A stretch of DNA of 64,000 nucleotides from Jatrophihabitans cynanchi (GTDB lineage Bacteria; Actinomycetota; Actinomycetes; Mycobacteriales; Jatrophihabitantaceae): positions 4,340,001-4,404,000 of the forward strand of contig NZ_CP097463.1 of the NCBI RefSeq assembly GCF_027247405.1, given 5' to 3'. The notes beneath the pieces were generated by a model. That model saw nothing but the letters and a program-made list of their open reading frames with translations. It searched no databases and was not told the origin of the DNA. Both the position numbers and the translations under genes were made by a program. This document shows, in pieces, positions 1 through 8,975 of this stretch (position 1 is the stretch's first letter; each line of letters starts with the position of its first letter).

Positions 1-810
1 CGCCTCGAAGGCGCGTATCAGTTCGCGCACCGTGGTACCCGCCCCGGTCCCGATGTTGACGGCCACGAACCCGTTCCGGCTCGGCACGTCGTCGAAGCGC
101 TCCAGTGCCCGCACGTGCGCACGCGCCACGTCCCAGACATGGACGTAGTCGCGCAGCCCGGTGCCGTCGCGCGTGGGCCAGTCGGTCCCGGCGATGATGA
201 ACGGGCCGGCACCGCGCTGCGCCGCGAGCAGGCGCCCGAGCACGGCGCCGGGCTCGCGCGCCTGCTGGCCGGTGCGCAGCTTCGGGTCGGCGCCGATCGG
301 GTTGAAGTAGCGCAGCGCGATCGCGCGCAGCACGCCCGCCGCCGCGGCGTCGGCCAGCACCTGCTCCACCATCACCTTGCTGCGCGCGTAAGGGCTGGCC
401 GGCGCGAGCGGGGACGACTCGCTCACCGCGGGACCGGCGGCCGGTCCGTAGACGGCGGCCGAGGAACTGACCAGGACCCGGCGGCAGCCGTGCCGGGCCA
501 CCTGCTCGACCAGCTCGACCGTCTTGGCGACATTGCTGTGGTAGTACTCCAGCGGGTGCGCGACCGACTCCGGGACCACCGCCTGTGCCGCGCAGTGGAC
601 CACGGCGGCGATGTCCGGGTGCGCGGCGAAGACCTCTGCGAGCACGGCACCGTCGGCCACGTCCCCGGCGAAGAACTGGCGACCGGAGGTGAACGCGTGG
701 ACGCCCGCCGACAGGTCGTCCAGGATGATCGGCGTATGTCCGGCGTCCAGACAGGCTGACGCGACCGAGGCACCGATATACCCGGCGCCTCCCGTGACCA
801 ACACCTTCAC
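1..810 (-). CDS. galE: UDP-glucose 4-epimerase, C-terminus beyond left edge
   Basis: The enzyme interconverts UDP-glucose and UDP-galactose in the cytosol (Leloir pathway and envelope sugar supply). Starting from GTG at 808-810, 270 residues are visible of the roughly 320-340 usual for the family; the rest lies left of the window. Visible motifs are the NAD-binding Rossmann signature GGAGYIG at residues 7-13, the catalytic serines at 115-117, the Y-x3-K pair at Tyr141/Lys145 and a YFNPIGAD-type segment. It is an extended SDR. The assignment to GalE rather than another nucleotide-sugar epimerase rests on recalled similarity, so substrate is inferred. It is divergent from gcvP, and I see no functional link between them. 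Confidence 0.88.
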   Translation of the reverse strand, partial: MKVLVTGGAGYIGASVASACLDAGHTPIILDDLSAGVHAFTSGRQFFAGDVADGAVLAEVFAAHPDIAAVVHCAAQAVVPESVAHPLEYYHSNVAKTVELVEQVARHGCRRVLVSSSAAVYGPAAGPAVSESSPLAPASPYARSKVMVEQVLADAAAAGVLRAIALRYFNPIGADPKLRTGQQAREPGAVLGRLLAAQRGAGPFIIAGTDWPTRDGTGLRDYVHVWDVARAHVRALERFDDVPSRNGFVAVNIGTGAGTTVRELIRAFEA

Positions 811-947
811 TCGTGGCCTCGATTCGAACTCGCCGACCTCGCCCGTGTCCAGTACTACCCGCTGGACGGCCAGGCGGATCAGCGCGCGCCGCGAGCACGC
901 CTGGCGCCGGCCGGACTGATACCGTCGACGCTGGCCGTCCATCCCGC

Positions 948-1047
948 GCGGGAGAGTCCGGCTGCCCGTCCGGGCAGCGGCGCCGAAGGGGCAACCTCCC
1001 CGGAACCTCTCAGGCAAACGGACCGCGTGGGCAGGCCGCTCTGAAGG
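948..1047 (+). promoter_or_regulatory. glycine riboswitch aptamer
   Basis: The leader of gcvP carries the conserved glycine-aptamer blocks in order: GCGGGAGAGTCC (948-959), GCCGAAGGGGCAA (about 982-994), CTCTCAGGCAAACGGACCG (about 1007-1025) and the closing CGCTCTGAAGG (1037-1047). Only one aptamer is evident. Glycine binding is known to raise expression of cleavage-system genes, which fits the gene downstream. This element accounts for most of the 323-base gap between galE and gcvP. Confidence 0.93.
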
Positions 1048-1067
1048 GCGATCCCGACAGACGGGGA

Positions 1068-1090
1068 GACCGGTACCGCTGGTTCCGGTC
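1068..1090 (+). other. hairpin after glycine aptamer
   Basis: GACCGGTACC (1068-1077) and GGTTCCGGTC (1081-1090) form a 10-base-pair stem with one mismatch and a 3-base loop, 20 bases after the aptamer. In single-aptamer glycine riboswitches the flanking helix can act as a ghost aptamer or expression platform. That role here is inferred from position only. Confidence 0.5.
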
Positions 1091-1133
1091 CTCGTCCGGT
1101 CGTCCGTCCAGAAGTCCTGCGGGAGCAACGCAC

Positions 1134-4064
1134 ATGAGCCGAGCCAGCACCAGCCAGAACCGCCTCGCCGACCTGGAACAGGCCGGCCCGTTCAGCGCGC
1201 GCCACATCGGCACGCTCGATCCGGCGGACCGGCGCCGCATGCTCGACCTGGTCGGCTATGCCTCGATGGACGACCTGCTGGCCGACGCGGTGCCCGCCGC
1301 GATCCGCGAGAAGTTGGCGCTTGCCCTGCCACGGGCGGCGAGCGAGGCGGAGGCTGCGGCTGAACTGCGGGCGCTCGCGGCGCGCAACACCGTCGTGACC
1401 TCGATGATCGGCCTGGGCTACTACGACACGATCACCCCGGCGGTCATCCGGCGCTGCGTGCTGGAGAACCCGGCCTGGTACACCGCGTACACGCCGTACC
1501 AGCCCGAGATCAGCCAGGGACGGCTGGAGGCACTGCTCAACTTCCAGACGGTGATCGAGGATCTCACCGGGCTGGCCGTCGCCGGCGCGTCGGTCCTGGA
1601 CGAGGGGACCGCCGCCGCCGAGGCGATGACGCTCGCGCACCGGGCCGTGCGGCGCGGCGACACCTTCCTCGTCGATGCCGACGTGCTGCCGCAGACCCTG
1701 GACGTGCTGCGCACCCGAGCCACCCCGCTGGGCCTTCAGGTCGTGGTCCACGACCTGTCGCAGCCGCTGCCGGACGGTGCGGGCGAGGTCTTCGGCGTGC
1801 TCGCGCAGTACCCCGGTGCATCCGGCGCGGTGCGCGACCTGGCGCCGCTCGTCGCGGCGGCGCACGAGCGGGGGGCGCTCGTGGTGGTGGCCGCGGACCT
1901 GCTCGCGCTGACCCTGCTGCGCTCGCCGGGCGAGTTCGGCGCGGACATCGCCGTCGGCACGACCCAGCGGTTCGGTGTGCCGCTCGGCTTCGGCGGCCCG
2001 CACGCCGGCTACCTGGCGACGCGCTCGGGCCTGGAGCGGCAGCTGCCCGGCCGGCTGGTCGGCGTCTCGGTCGACGCCGACGGCGCTCCGGCCTACCGGC
2101 TCGCGCTGCAGACCAGGGAGCAGCACATCCGCCGCGAAAAGGCGACGTCGAACATCTGCACCGCCCAGGTGCTGCTGGCGGTCATGGCGTCCATGTACGC
2201 CGTCTACCACGGCCCGGACGGCCTGCGCGCGATCGCCAGCCGGGTGCGCCGGTTCACGACGATCCTGGCCGCCGGGCTGCGCGAGAGCGGGGTCGAGGTG
2301 GCCGACGGGCCGGTGTTCGACACGCTCACCGCGAGGGTGCCCGGCGGTGCCGCGGCCGCCGTCGCCGCCGCGCGCGCGGCCGGGGTCAACCTGCGGCTGG
2401 TGGACGCGGACACGGTGGGGATCTCCTGCGACGAGGTGACCCGGCGCGAACACCTGGTCACCGTCTGGGCGGCGTTCGGCGCCTCGCTCGGGCTGCCGGA
2501 TGTCGAGCGGCTCGATGCCGAGGTGCCGTTGCCGGCCGCGTTGACCCGCCAGAGCGAGTACCTGCAGCACCCGGTGTTCTCGGCGCATCACTCCGAGACC
2601 GCGATGCTGCGCTACCTGCGGACGCTCGCGGATCGTGACTACGCGCTGGACCGCGGCATGATCCCGCTCGGCTCGTGCACCATGAAGCTCAACGCGGCGA
2701 CCGAGATGGAACCGGTCACCAACCCGGGGTTCGCGAACATCCACCCGTTCGCACCGGCCGACCAGTTCGCCGGCTACACCCAGCTGTTCACCGACCTGCA
2801 GCACTGGCTGGCCGAGATCACCGGCTACGACGCGATCTCGCTGCAGCCCAACGCCGGCTCACAGGGCGAGTTCGCCGGGCTGCTGGCGATCGGCAACTAT
2901 CACCGTGCGCGCGGCGACGCGCACCGTGACGTGTGCCTGATCCCGGCGTCCGCACACGGCACCAACGCCGCATCCGCGGTCATGGCCGGGATGCGGGTGG
3001 TCGTGGTGAGAACCAGTGAGGGTCCCGCCGCCGGTGAGGGCGCAGCCGGCGGGGGAGGGCAGGGCGAGATCGACCTGGACGACCTGCGTGCCAAGATCGC
3101 AGCCAACGCCGACTCGCTGGCCGCGGTGATGGTCACCTACCCGTCGACGCACGGCGTGTTCGAAGAGCACATCGGCGAAGTGTGCGCGCTGGTGCACGAG
3201 GCCGGCGGGCAGGTCTACGTCGACGGGGCGAACCTGAACGCGATGGTCGGCCTGGCCCGTCCCGGCAAGTTCGGCGCCGACGTCTCGCACCTGAACCTGC
3301 ACAAGACGTTCTGCATCCCGCACGGCGGCGGCGGCCCCGGCGTCGGGCCGATCGGGGTGCGCGCGCACCTGATGCCGTACCTGCCGAACCACCCACTCCA
3401 GCCCGCGGCCGGTCCCGCCACCGGATCCGGGGCGATCGCCGCGGCGCCGTGGGGGTCGGCGTCGATCCTGCCGATCACCTGGGCCTACATCCGGATGATG
3501 GGCGGCGACGGGCTGACCGAGGCGACCGGTGCGGCGATCCTGGCCGCGAACTACGTGGCCCGAAGGCTTGCCGGGCACTACCCGGTCCTCTACAGCGGCG
3601 CGCACGGTCTGGTCGCGCACGAGTGCATCCTGGACCTGCGCGAGATCACCAAGCGCACCGGCGTCACGGTCGACGACGTCGCCAAGCGGCTGATCGACTA
3701 CGGGTTCCATGCACCCACGATGTCCTTCCCGGTGGCCGGCACGTTGATGGTCGAGCCGACCGAGTCCGAGGACCTGCGCGAACTGGACCGCTTCGCGGAC
3801 GCGATGATCGCGATCGCGGGGGAGATCGAGCAGGTCGCGGCGGGGGACTGGCCGGCCGAGGACAACCCGCTGCGCAACGCGCCGCACACCGCGGCGTCGG
3901 TCACCGGCGAGTGGACGCACCCGTACCCCCGCGCGCTCGCGGCCTTCCCGGCCGGTGTCGACCCGAGGTCGAAGTACTGGCCGCCGGTACGCCGGATCGA
4001 CGGCGCGTTCGGGGACCGGAACCTGGTGTGCGCCTGCCCGCCCGTCGAGGCGTTCGCCCACTAA
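1134..4064 (+). CDS. gcvP: glycine dehydrogenase (decarboxylating), P protein
   Basis: This is the PLP-dependent P protein of the glycine cleavage system. It decarboxylates glycine and passes the aminomethyl group to lipoylated GcvH, feeding one-carbon metabolism. The product has 976 residues, the usual length of the fused alpha/beta form. The PLP lysine is Lys724 in [16 protein letters not shown], followed by the Gly-rich loop [12 protein letters not shown] Gly/Ala-rich insertion near residues 627-640 looks like a lineage-specific surface loop. ATG 1134 was chosen because it follows the riboswitch and has GGGAG about 8 bases upstream; the frame stays open further upstream but runs through the aptamer. 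gcvT and gcvH are not in the window, so gcvP stands alone as in mycobacteria. Confidence 0.96.
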   Translation: MSRASTSQNRLADLEQAGPFSARHIGTLDPADRRRMLDLVGYASMDDLLADAVPAAIREKLALALPRAASEAEAAAELRALAARNTVVTSMIGLGYYDTITPAVIRRCVLENPAWYTAYTPYQPEISQGRLEALLNFQTVIEDLTGLAVAGASVLDEGTAAAEAMTLAHRAVRRGDTFLVDADVLPQTLDVLRTRATPLGLQVVVHDLSQPLPDGAGEVFGVLAQYPGASGAVRDLAPLVAAAHERGALVVVAADLLALTLLRSPGEFGADIAVGTTQRFGVPLGFGGPHAGYLATRSGLERQLPGRLVGVSVDADGAPAYRLALQTREQHIRREKATSNICTAQVLLAVMASMYAVYHGPDGLRAIASRVRRFTTILAAGLRESGVEVADGPVFDTLTARVPGGAAAAVAAARAAGVNLRLVDADTVGISCDEVTRREHLVTVWAAFGASLGLPDVERLDAEVPLPAALTRQSEYLQHPVFSAHHSETAMLRYLRTLADRDYALDRGMIPLGSCTMKLNAATEMEPVTNPGFANIHPFAPADQFAGYTQLFTDLQHWLAEITGYDAISLQPNAGSQGEFAGLLAIGNYHRARGDAHRDVCLIPASAHGTNAASAVMAGMRVVVVRTSEGPAAGEGAAGGGGQGEIDLDDLRAKIAANADSLAAVMVTYPSTHGVFEEHIGEVCALVHEAGGQVYVDGANLNAMVGLARPGKFGADVSHLNLHKTFCIPHGGGGPGVGPIGVRAHLMPYLPNHPLQPAAGPATGSGAIAAAPWGSASILPITWAYIRMMGGDGLTEATGAAILAANYVARRLAGHYPVLYSGAHGLVAHECILDLREITKRTGVTVDDVAKRLIDYGFHAPTMSFPVAGTLMVEPTESEDLRELDRFADAMIAIAGEIEQVAAGDWPAEDNPLRNAPHTAASVTGEWTHPYPRALAAFPAGVDPRSKYWPPVRRIDGAFGDRNLVCACPPVEAFAH

Positions 4065-4066
4065 CT

Positions 4067-4084
4067 GGTAATCGTTACCGGTAA
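4067..4084 (+). promoter_or_regulatory. overlapping palindromes, putative Zur operator
   Basis: GGTAA-TCG-TTACC (4067-4079) overlaps the perfect palindrome TTACCGGTAA (4075-4084). Both lie directly before the -10-like hexamer TAAGCT (4082-4087) of the zur-type gene that starts at 4094. Fur-family regulators bind inverted repeats of this size and often control themselves, so autoregulation by metal is likely. The regulator's identity is inferred. Confidence 0.5.
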
Positions 4085-4093
4085 GCTGGGCCC

Positions 4094-4501
4094 ATGGCGA
4101 CGGCACGGCAGCGCAACACCCGCCAAGGCGGCGCGGTCAAGGACGCGCTCTGCGCGGCGCCCGGGTTCTGCAGCGCACAGGACGTCTACGCGCGGCTGCG
4201 CGGGCAGGGCGACGCGGTCGGTCTGTCGACCGTCTACCGGCACCTGCAGGCCCTGGTGGACGACGGTCTGGTCGACATGATCCACACGCCCGAGGGCGAG
4301 ACCACCTACCGCTACTGCGGCGCGGCCGGTGGGCAGCGGCACCATCACCATCTGGTGTGCCGCGGCTGCGGGCGCACCGAGGAGATCGAGGGACGGGTCG
4401 TGGAGCGGTGGGCGGCCTCGGTCGCGGCCGAAGCCGGCTACACCGCGGTCGATCACACGGTCGAACTGTTCGGCCTGTGCGCCGACTGCGCACCGGCCTG
4501 A
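4094..4501 (+). CDS. zur: Fur-family metalloregulator, Zur-like
   Basis: This is a 135-residue cytosolic repressor of the Fur family with an N-terminal winged helix (about 1-80; QDVYARLRGQGD then STVYRHLQALVDDG) and a C-terminal dimerisation domain. The metal ligands include a HHHH run followed by CRGC and a closing CADC, the two CxxC pairs of the structural zinc site. The pattern and short length resemble actinobacterial Zur more than FurA. The start codon lies 6 bases after TAAGCT, suggesting a leaderless mRNA. Zinc as effector is inferred; another divalent metal is possible. The palindromes upstream suggest autoregulation. Confidence 0.8.
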   Translation: MATARQRNTRQGGAVKDALCAAPGFCSAQDVYARLRGQGDAVGLSTVYRHLQALVDDGLVDMIHTPEGETTYRYCGAAGGQRHHHHLVCRGCGRTEEIEGRVVERWAASVAAEAGYTAVDHTVELFGLCADCAPA

Positions 4502-4520
4502 CTCGCCGGCTCTCGACGCG

Positions 4521-4958
4521 CTAGCTCTCGACGCGCTTCTTCAGATCGCGCATCGAGTTCTTCAGCGACTGGTCGCGGATCAGCTTCTTCATCGGCCCGG
4601 GGACGAAGAACCCGGTCTCGGTCACGATGTCGATCGCGACCTCTGTGGCGCCGTCCTCCGTCGGGGTGAACTGGTACCGGCCGGTGCACTCCTTGAGGTC
4701 CCCGTCGACGTAGTCCCAGCCCATCGCGCCCTCGTCCAGCTGGTAGAAGTAGCGGACGGTGTAGCGGATCTTCTTGATCTTCGCGTCGACGTAGAACTCG
4801 ACCACGCTGCCCCGGCCCTGCTCGTCGCGCTCCTTCACGGTGCACTCGAGCATGCCGGACTGCCACTCGGTGTAGCGCTCGAAGTCGGTCAGCGTGCTGA
4901 CGATGTCCGCCTGCGAGGCCTGGACGACGTCCTTGTACACATCGGTGTCCGCACTCAC
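4521..4958 (-). CDS. SRPBCC-family (START-like) protein
   Basis: This 145-residue protein has the SRPBCC/polyketide-cyclase fold pattern: the N-terminal segment VYKDVVQASQADIVSTLTDF, a ERYTEWQSGM motif, alternating strands, and a C-terminal amphipathic helix ending in LKNSMRDLKKRVES. Members bind hydrophobic ligands such as sterols, quinones or acyl chains. It is divergent from CYP125, and both promoters carry KstR-type boxes (4993-5006 and 5072-5085). That suggests a role with steroid substrates, but no reaction can be assigned. It starts at GTG with GAGAGG upstream. Confidence 0.72.
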   Translation of the reverse strand: MSADTDVYKDVVQASQADIVSTLTDFERYTEWQSGMLECTVKERDEQGRGSVVEFYVDAKIKKIRYTVRYFYQLDEGAMGWDYVDGDLKECTGRYQFTPTEDGATEVAIDIVTETGFFVPGPMKKLIRDQSLKNSMRDLKKRVES

Positions 4959-4992
4959 TGCGTAGCCGCCTCTCGTTGCCGGGTCTCAAAAG

Positions 4993-5006
4993 TAGAACAC
5001 GTTCCT
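4993..5006. promoter_or_regulatory. KstR-like operator, SRPBCC side
   Basis: TAGAACACGTTCCT matches the KstR motif TNNAACNNGTTNNA except for the last base. It lies 35 bases upstream of the SRPBCC start in the divergent promoter region shared with CYP125. KstR is the TetR-family repressor of sterol catabolism in mycobacteria and rhodococci; its gene is not in this window. Confidence 0.7.
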
Positions 5007-5071
5007 ATGAAGGCGCAACCGGATGGCTGTCAACGCTTCGCGTCATCGCCCGGGCTGTGCTTCAATGCAAC

Positions 5072-5085
5072 TAGAACGTGTTACA
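5072..5085. promoter_or_regulatory. KstR-like operator of cyp125
   Basis: TAGAACGTGTTACA is a full match to TNNAACNNGTTNNA. It lies 28 bases upstream of the CYP125 start and overlaps an AT-rich TTACATAT stretch that could be the -10 element, so a bound repressor would block the promoter. Confidence 0.82.
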
Positions 5086-5113
5086 TATCCGGAGCAGGAG
5101 GCGCAGCATAACG

Positions 5114-6358
5114 ATGGCCAGCGTTCCCAACCTTCCCGACGGCTTCGACGTGAACGACCCGAACCTGTACGTGCAGCGCATCCCGCTCGAGGAGTTCGCC
5201 GAGCTGCGCCGTACCGCGCCGATCTGGTGGCAGGCCCAGCCCAAGCACCGCGACGGGTTCGACGACGACGGACACTGGGTGGTCACCCGGCACGCCGACG
5301 TGAAGGAGGTCTCGCGCGACAGCGAGACGTACTCCTCGTACGAGAACACCGCCATCGTGCGCTTCTCGCCGGAGATCACCCGTGAACAGATCGAGATGCA
5401 GCGGGTGATCCTGCTCAACATGGATGCGCCGCAGCACACCCGGATGCGCGCGATCGTGTCCAAGGGCTTCACGCCGCGCGCGGTGAACGCGTTGCGTCCC
5501 GCGCTCGCCGAGCGGGCCCGGCAGATCGTCACCGACGCTGCGTTGTTGGGCGCCGGTGATTTCGTGCGGGACGTGGCGTGCGAACTGCCGCTACAGGCGA
5601 TTGCCGAACTGCTCGGCGTGCCTCAGGAAGACCGCGGCAAGATCTTCCAGTGGTCGAACCAGATGATCAGCTATGACGATCCCGAGGTCGAGGGCGACGG
5701 TGAGCAGGCCTCCTTCGAACTGCTCAGCTACTTCATGCAGGTGGCCGAGGAGCGCAAGGAGTGCCCGCGCGAGGACATCGTCACCAAGCTGGTCACTGCC
5801 GATATCGACGGCAACGAACTGACATCGGACGAGTTCGGTTTCTTCACGCTCGTCCTGGCGGTCGCGGGCAACGAGACGACCCGCAACGCGATCACCCACG
5901 GGATCATGGCGTTCATGGCGCACCCCGAGCAGTGGGAGCTGTACAAGCGCGAACGGCCCGAGTCGGCGGCCGACGAGATCGTGCGCTGGGCGACGCCGGT
6001 CGTGTCCTTCCAGCGGACCGCGACGAAGGACACCGGGCTGGGCGGGCAGGCGATCAACAAGGGCGACCGGGTCGGCATGTACTACGCCGCCGCGAACTTC
6101 GACGAGGCGGTGTTCGAGAACCCGTACACCTTCGACATCATGCGCGACCCGAACCCGCACCTGGGCTTCGGCGGGACCGGCGCGCATTACTGCATCGGCG
6201 CGAACCTCGCGCGGATGGAGATCAACCTGATGTTCAACGCGATCGCCGACCATCTGCCCGACCTGCAACTGGCCGGCGAACCGGCCCGGCTCAAGTCGGC
6301 GTGGCTCAACGGCATCAAGGCGTTGCCGGCGCAGTACAAGTGCCCGGTGCCGCACTGA
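5114..6358 (+). CDS. cyp125: cytochrome P450 CYP125, steroid C26/C27 monooxygenase
   Basis: This 414-residue P450 aligns from memory along its full length with Mycobacterium tuberculosis CYP125A1, which oxidises the terminal methyl of the cholesterol/cholestenone side chain to the alcohol, aldehyde and acid. Visible elements are the I-helix AVAGNETTRN, the ExxR motif in DEIVRWATP, and the heme loop FGGTGAHYCIGANLAR with the thiolate ligand Cys360. The N-terminus (PNLPDGFDVNDPNLY) is also CYP125-like. ATG 5114 follows an AGGAGG-type site; an earlier in-frame start at 5078 would fall inside the KstR box. Its redox partner may be the ferredoxin at 21708. It starts the side-chain pathway continued by FadD19, FadE26/27, EchA19 and Ltp3/4. 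Confidence 0.93.
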   Translation: MASVPNLPDGFDVNDPNLYVQRIPLEEFAELRRTAPIWWQAQPKHRDGFDDDGHWVVTRHADVKEVSRDSETYSSYENTAIVRFSPEITREQIEMQRVILLNMDAPQHTRMRAIVSKGFTPRAVNALRPALAERARQIVTDAALLGAGDFVRDVACELPLQAIAELLGVPQEDRGKIFQWSNQMISYDDPEVEGDGEQASFELLSYFMQVAEERKECPREDIVTKLVTADIDGNELTSDEFGFFTLVLAVAGNETTRNAITHGIMAFMAHPEQWELYKRERPESAADEIVRWATPVVSFQRTATKDTGLGGQAINKGDRVGMYYAAANFDEAVFENPYTFDIMRDPNPHLGFGGTGAHYCIGANLARMEINLMFNAIADHLPDLQLAGEPARLKSAWLNGIKALPAQYKCPVPH

Positions 6359-6379
6359 GCCGCACGCTCGGCTGAGCGG
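6350..6379. terminator. possible weak bidirectional terminator
   Basis: AGCCG (6358-6362) and CGGCT (6369-6373) can pair around a 6-base loop, with a short outer CCGC/GCGG pairing. It sits just after the cyp125 stop and between converging genes. There is no T-tract and the stem is short, so this is only a possibility. The rest of the interval to 6500 shows nothing notable. Confidence 0.3.
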
Positions 6380-6499
6380 AACGGCTGCACCTGCCGGACC
6401 GCGGTGTGCCTCCCAACTCGCACCTGAGCGCCACGTTCTCGGCGACGCTGGCCCCGTACCTGGTCCCGCACCCGGTCCGGGCGATGACCTCGAGCTGAC

Positions 6500-6943
6500 T
6501 CAGCTCGGCCGGGCGGTGGCCATCGCCCGATCCCAGTCCCAGATCGCGCGCAGCGACACCAGCTTGCCGGTGTCGTCGACGCGGTAGACGAACACGCCCT
6601 CGGTGTCGATCCGGTACCCGTTCAGCGTGGTGCGGATGACGCCGACGTTCGCGCACTCGTTCCCGGCGGCGAACGAGTCGGTGATCTCGAAGACGAACCG
6701 GTCGACGGTGCCGATCGTCTTGTCCCAGAAGGCCGATCGCCCGTCGCGACCGTGGTGCCCGGCCCCGTCCGGGTCGAACACGGAAACGCCGACCGGGTCC
6801 TCGATCCAGCCGTCGTCGGCGAACAAGGCGAGCCAAGCATGCTTGTCCTTGCGGCACACCGCATCGTACGAGCGCAGCGCGGCATCGCGGGCCGGGTGCG
6901 CCGCCGTGGTCGGCGCGCGCCAGTCGACGACGGACTCGCTCAT
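6500..6943 (-). CDS. SnoaL/NTF2-like protein
   Basis: This is a 147-residue single-domain protein with the cone-shaped NTF2/SnoaL pattern: an N-terminal helix (ALRSYDAVCRKDKHAWLALFADDGWIEDPVG), then a central sheet ending in YRVDDTGKLVSLRAIWDWD. Family members include ketosteroid isomerases and hydratases, but the isomerase residues cannot be confirmed here. It is the last gene of a five-gene operon running 10998 to 6500 in which each start overlaps the previous stop by four bases. A role on steroid side-chain intermediates follows from the operon only. Confidence 0.72.
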   Translation of the reverse strand: MSESVVDWRAPTTAAHPARDAALRSYDAVCRKDKHAWLALFADDGWIEDPVGVSVFDPDGAGHHGRDGRSAFWDKTIGTVDRFVFEITDSFAAGNECANVGVIRTTLNGYRIDTEGVFVYRVDDTGKLVSLRAIWDWDRAMATARPS

Positions 6944-7821
6944 GGCGCGCCGTCCAGCTTGGTGATGACGTCGTCGGCGAAGCGCCGGATGCCGTCCTTC
7001 TTCGCCTGCAGGTCACCGTCGACCGCTGTGCCGTAGAACACCCAGGGCATGACGATCGCGTCGGTGACGCCGGCGTCGCGCTGCTGCCGGTAGCCGTCCA
7101 GTCCGAACCGGTCGATGCACACCGCCTGGATCTCGAACGGGACGTCGGCCCGCCCCGCGTCGTCGAGCAGTTCGGCGAGCCGGGAGCGGATCGCGACGAG
7201 ATCGTCCAGCTTGATCATCGCCGAGGTCCAGCCGTCGCCGACGCGTGCGGCACGCCTGAGCGCTACGTCGCTGTGGCCACCGACGTAGATCGGGATGCGT
7301 TCGGCCGGCGCGGGCGACATCTGCAGCTTGTCGAAGTCGAAGAACCGTCCGTGATACTCGACCATTCCGCCGCCGAGTACGAGGTTGATGACCTCGATCA
7401 TCTCGTCCGCCCGCCGACCTCGGCCGGCGTACGGCGCGCCGCACCACTCGGTCTCCTCGGGCGACCAGCCGATACCCAGCCCGAGCCCGAACCGGTCCTG
7501 CGTCAGCGCCGCGACGGTGAGAAGTTGCCGCGCGAGCAGCAGCGGGTTGCGCGAGGCGAGCTTGAGCACCTGGGTGTAGAAGCGGATCGTCGAGGTCGCG
7601 GTTCCTATCGCGGCTGCCGCGATCAGCGGGTCGGGCCAGGGCGTGTCGCCGGTCCAGAAGCGGCTGCCGTCCGGCGTGTACGGATACTTCTCCGCCGCCG
7701 TCTGCATGTAGAACAGCGAGTCCGGCAGCGCGACGGAGGCGAAGCCGCACTGTTCGGCCGTCTGCGCCAGTTCGACGAGTTGCTCGAGCGGGCTCATCGC
7801 GACCGCCATGGAGAACTTCAT
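6940..7821 (-). CDS. LLM-class F420-dependent oxidoreductase
   Basis: This 293-residue luciferase-like monooxygenase-fold protein begins MKFSMAVAMSPLEQLVELAQ and carries the family segments LPDSLFYM, FGLGLGIGWSPEE and IPIYVGGHSD. Such enzymes use F420 or FMN to oxidise or reduce alcohols and ketones. It lies beside ltp3/ltp4/DUF35 genes just as Rv3520c lies beside Rv3521-Rv3523 in M. tuberculosis, so it is probably the equivalent, with unknown substrate. ATG 7821 overlaps the stop of the upstream gene (ATGA), which fixes the start. Confidence 0.8.
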   Translation of the reverse strand: MKFSMAVAMSPLEQLVELAQTAEQCGFASVALPDSLFYMQTAAEKYPYTPDGSRFWTGDTPWPDPLIAAAAIGTATSTIRFYTQVLKLASRNPLLLARQLLTVAALTQDRFGLGLGIGWSPEETEWCGAPYAGRGRRADEMIEVINLVLGGGMVEYHGRFFDFDKLQMSPAPAERIPIYVGGHSDVALRRAARVGDGWTSAMIKLDDLVAIRSRLAELLDDAGRADVPFEIQAVCIDRFGLDGYRQQRDAGVTDAIVMPWVFYGTAVDGDLQAKKDGIRRFADDVITKLDGAP

Positions 7822-8975
7822 CCCGGGCGCTCCGATCCGACCACCCACATGGAGAAGAACTGCGAGCCGCCGCCATAGGCGTGACCGAGCGCGGTGCGCG
7901 CACCCTCGACCTGGTGGTCGTCGGCGCGGCCCATCACCTGCCTGGCCGCCTCGAGGAAGCGCAGCATCCCGGACGCGCCGATCGGGTTGCTGCTGAGCAC
8001 GCCGCCGGACGCGTTCACCGGCAGCGTCCCGCCGAGCTCGGTCGCGCCGGACTCGGTCAGCCTCCAGCCCTCGCCCTCGGCGGCGAAGCCCAGGTTCTCC
8101 AACCACATCGGCTCGAACCACGAGAACGGGACGTAGATCTCGGCGGCATCGACCTGCGCCAGTGGATCGGTGATGCCGGCCTGCCTCCACAGCGCGGCGG
8201 CCGCGTCGCGGCCGGCCTGCGGGTTGACCTGGTCGCGGCCGGCGAACGTGGTCGGCTCGCTGCGCATCGCGGTCGCGTGGATCCAGGCGGGGCGCTCGAC
8301 GGCGGCAGCGGCGCGCTCGCTGCCGATGACGATCGCCGCCGCGCCGTCGGAGGACGGGCAGGTCTCGTCGTAGCGGATCGGGTCCCACAGCATCTGGGAC
8401 GCCTGCACCTGCTCGAGGGTGATGTCCGGCTGGTGCAGGTGTGCGTACGGGTTCCGCGCACCGTTGCGCCGGTCCTTCACCGCGACCATCGAGCCGACGT
8501 GCTCCGGCGCGCCCGAGCGGCGGATGTAGGAGCGCACGTGCGGGGCGAAGTACCCGCCCGCGCCCGCGCCGACCGGCATGGTGAACGGCACCGGGATCGA
8601 CAGCGCCCACATCGCATTGGACTCGGACTGCTTCTCCCACGCGACGGCCAGCACCCGCTCGTGCACCCCGGCCTGCACCAGGCCGGACGCGACGATGGCG
8701 GTTGCCCCGCCGACCGAGCCCGCAGTGTGCACGCGCAGCAGCGGCTTGCCGACCGCGCCGAGCGCGTCCGCGAGGAACAGCTCGGGCATCATCACACCCT
8801 CGAACAGGTCGGGTGCCTTGCCGATCACGACCGCGTCGATCTCGTCCCAGCCGACCTTCGCGTCGAGCATCGCGCGGTCGATAGCCTCGCGGCACAGGCC
8901 GGCCATCGAGACGTCCTGCCGCTTCGCCCTGTGGTGCGTCTGGCCGGTCCCGAGGACGGCCGCCCGGTACCTCAT
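7818..8975 (-). CDS. ltp3: lipid-transfer-protein-like thiolase superfamily aldolase, Ltp3-like
   Basis: This 385-residue SCP2-thiolase-type protein resembles Rv3523 (Ltp3) strongly in recalled segments such as MMPELFLADALGA, WEKQSESNAMWALSIP and CPSSDGAAAIVIG. Ltp3/Ltp4 act in cleavage of C24-branched sterol side chains, probably as retro-aldolases with a DUF35 partner. The canonical thiolase cysteine is absent (RVHTAGSVGG occupies that region) and the GHP histidine is replaced (SSNPIGASG), which argues against true thiolysis and for aldolase chemistry. It sits in the middle of the KstR-box operon and is translationally coupled on both sides by 4-base overlaps. Confidence 0.86.
   Translation of the reverse strand: MRYRAAVLGTGQTHHRAKRQDVSMAGLCREAIDRAMLDAKVGWDEIDAVVIGKAPDLFEGVMMPELFLADALGAVGKPLLRVHTAGSVGGATAIVASGLVQAGVHERVLAVAWEKQSESNAMWALSIPVPFTMPVGAGAGGYFAPHVRSYIRRSGAPEHVGSMVAVKDRRNGARNPYAHLHQPDITLEQVQASQMLWDPIRYDETCPSSDGAAAIVIGSERAAAAVERPAWIHATAMRSEPTTFAGRDQVNPQAGRDAAAALWRQAGITDPLAQVDAAEIYVPFSWFEPMWLENLGFAAEGEGWRLTESGATELGGTLPVNASGGVLSSNPIGASGMLRFLEAARQVMGRADDHQVEGARTALGHAYGGGSQFFSMWVVGSERPG

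Noticed and set aside
879-2804. A 641-codon reverse-strand frame across gcvP
   Set aside because: It is antisense to gcvP and the riboswitch, with an Arg/Gly/His-rich composition typical of shadow frames.
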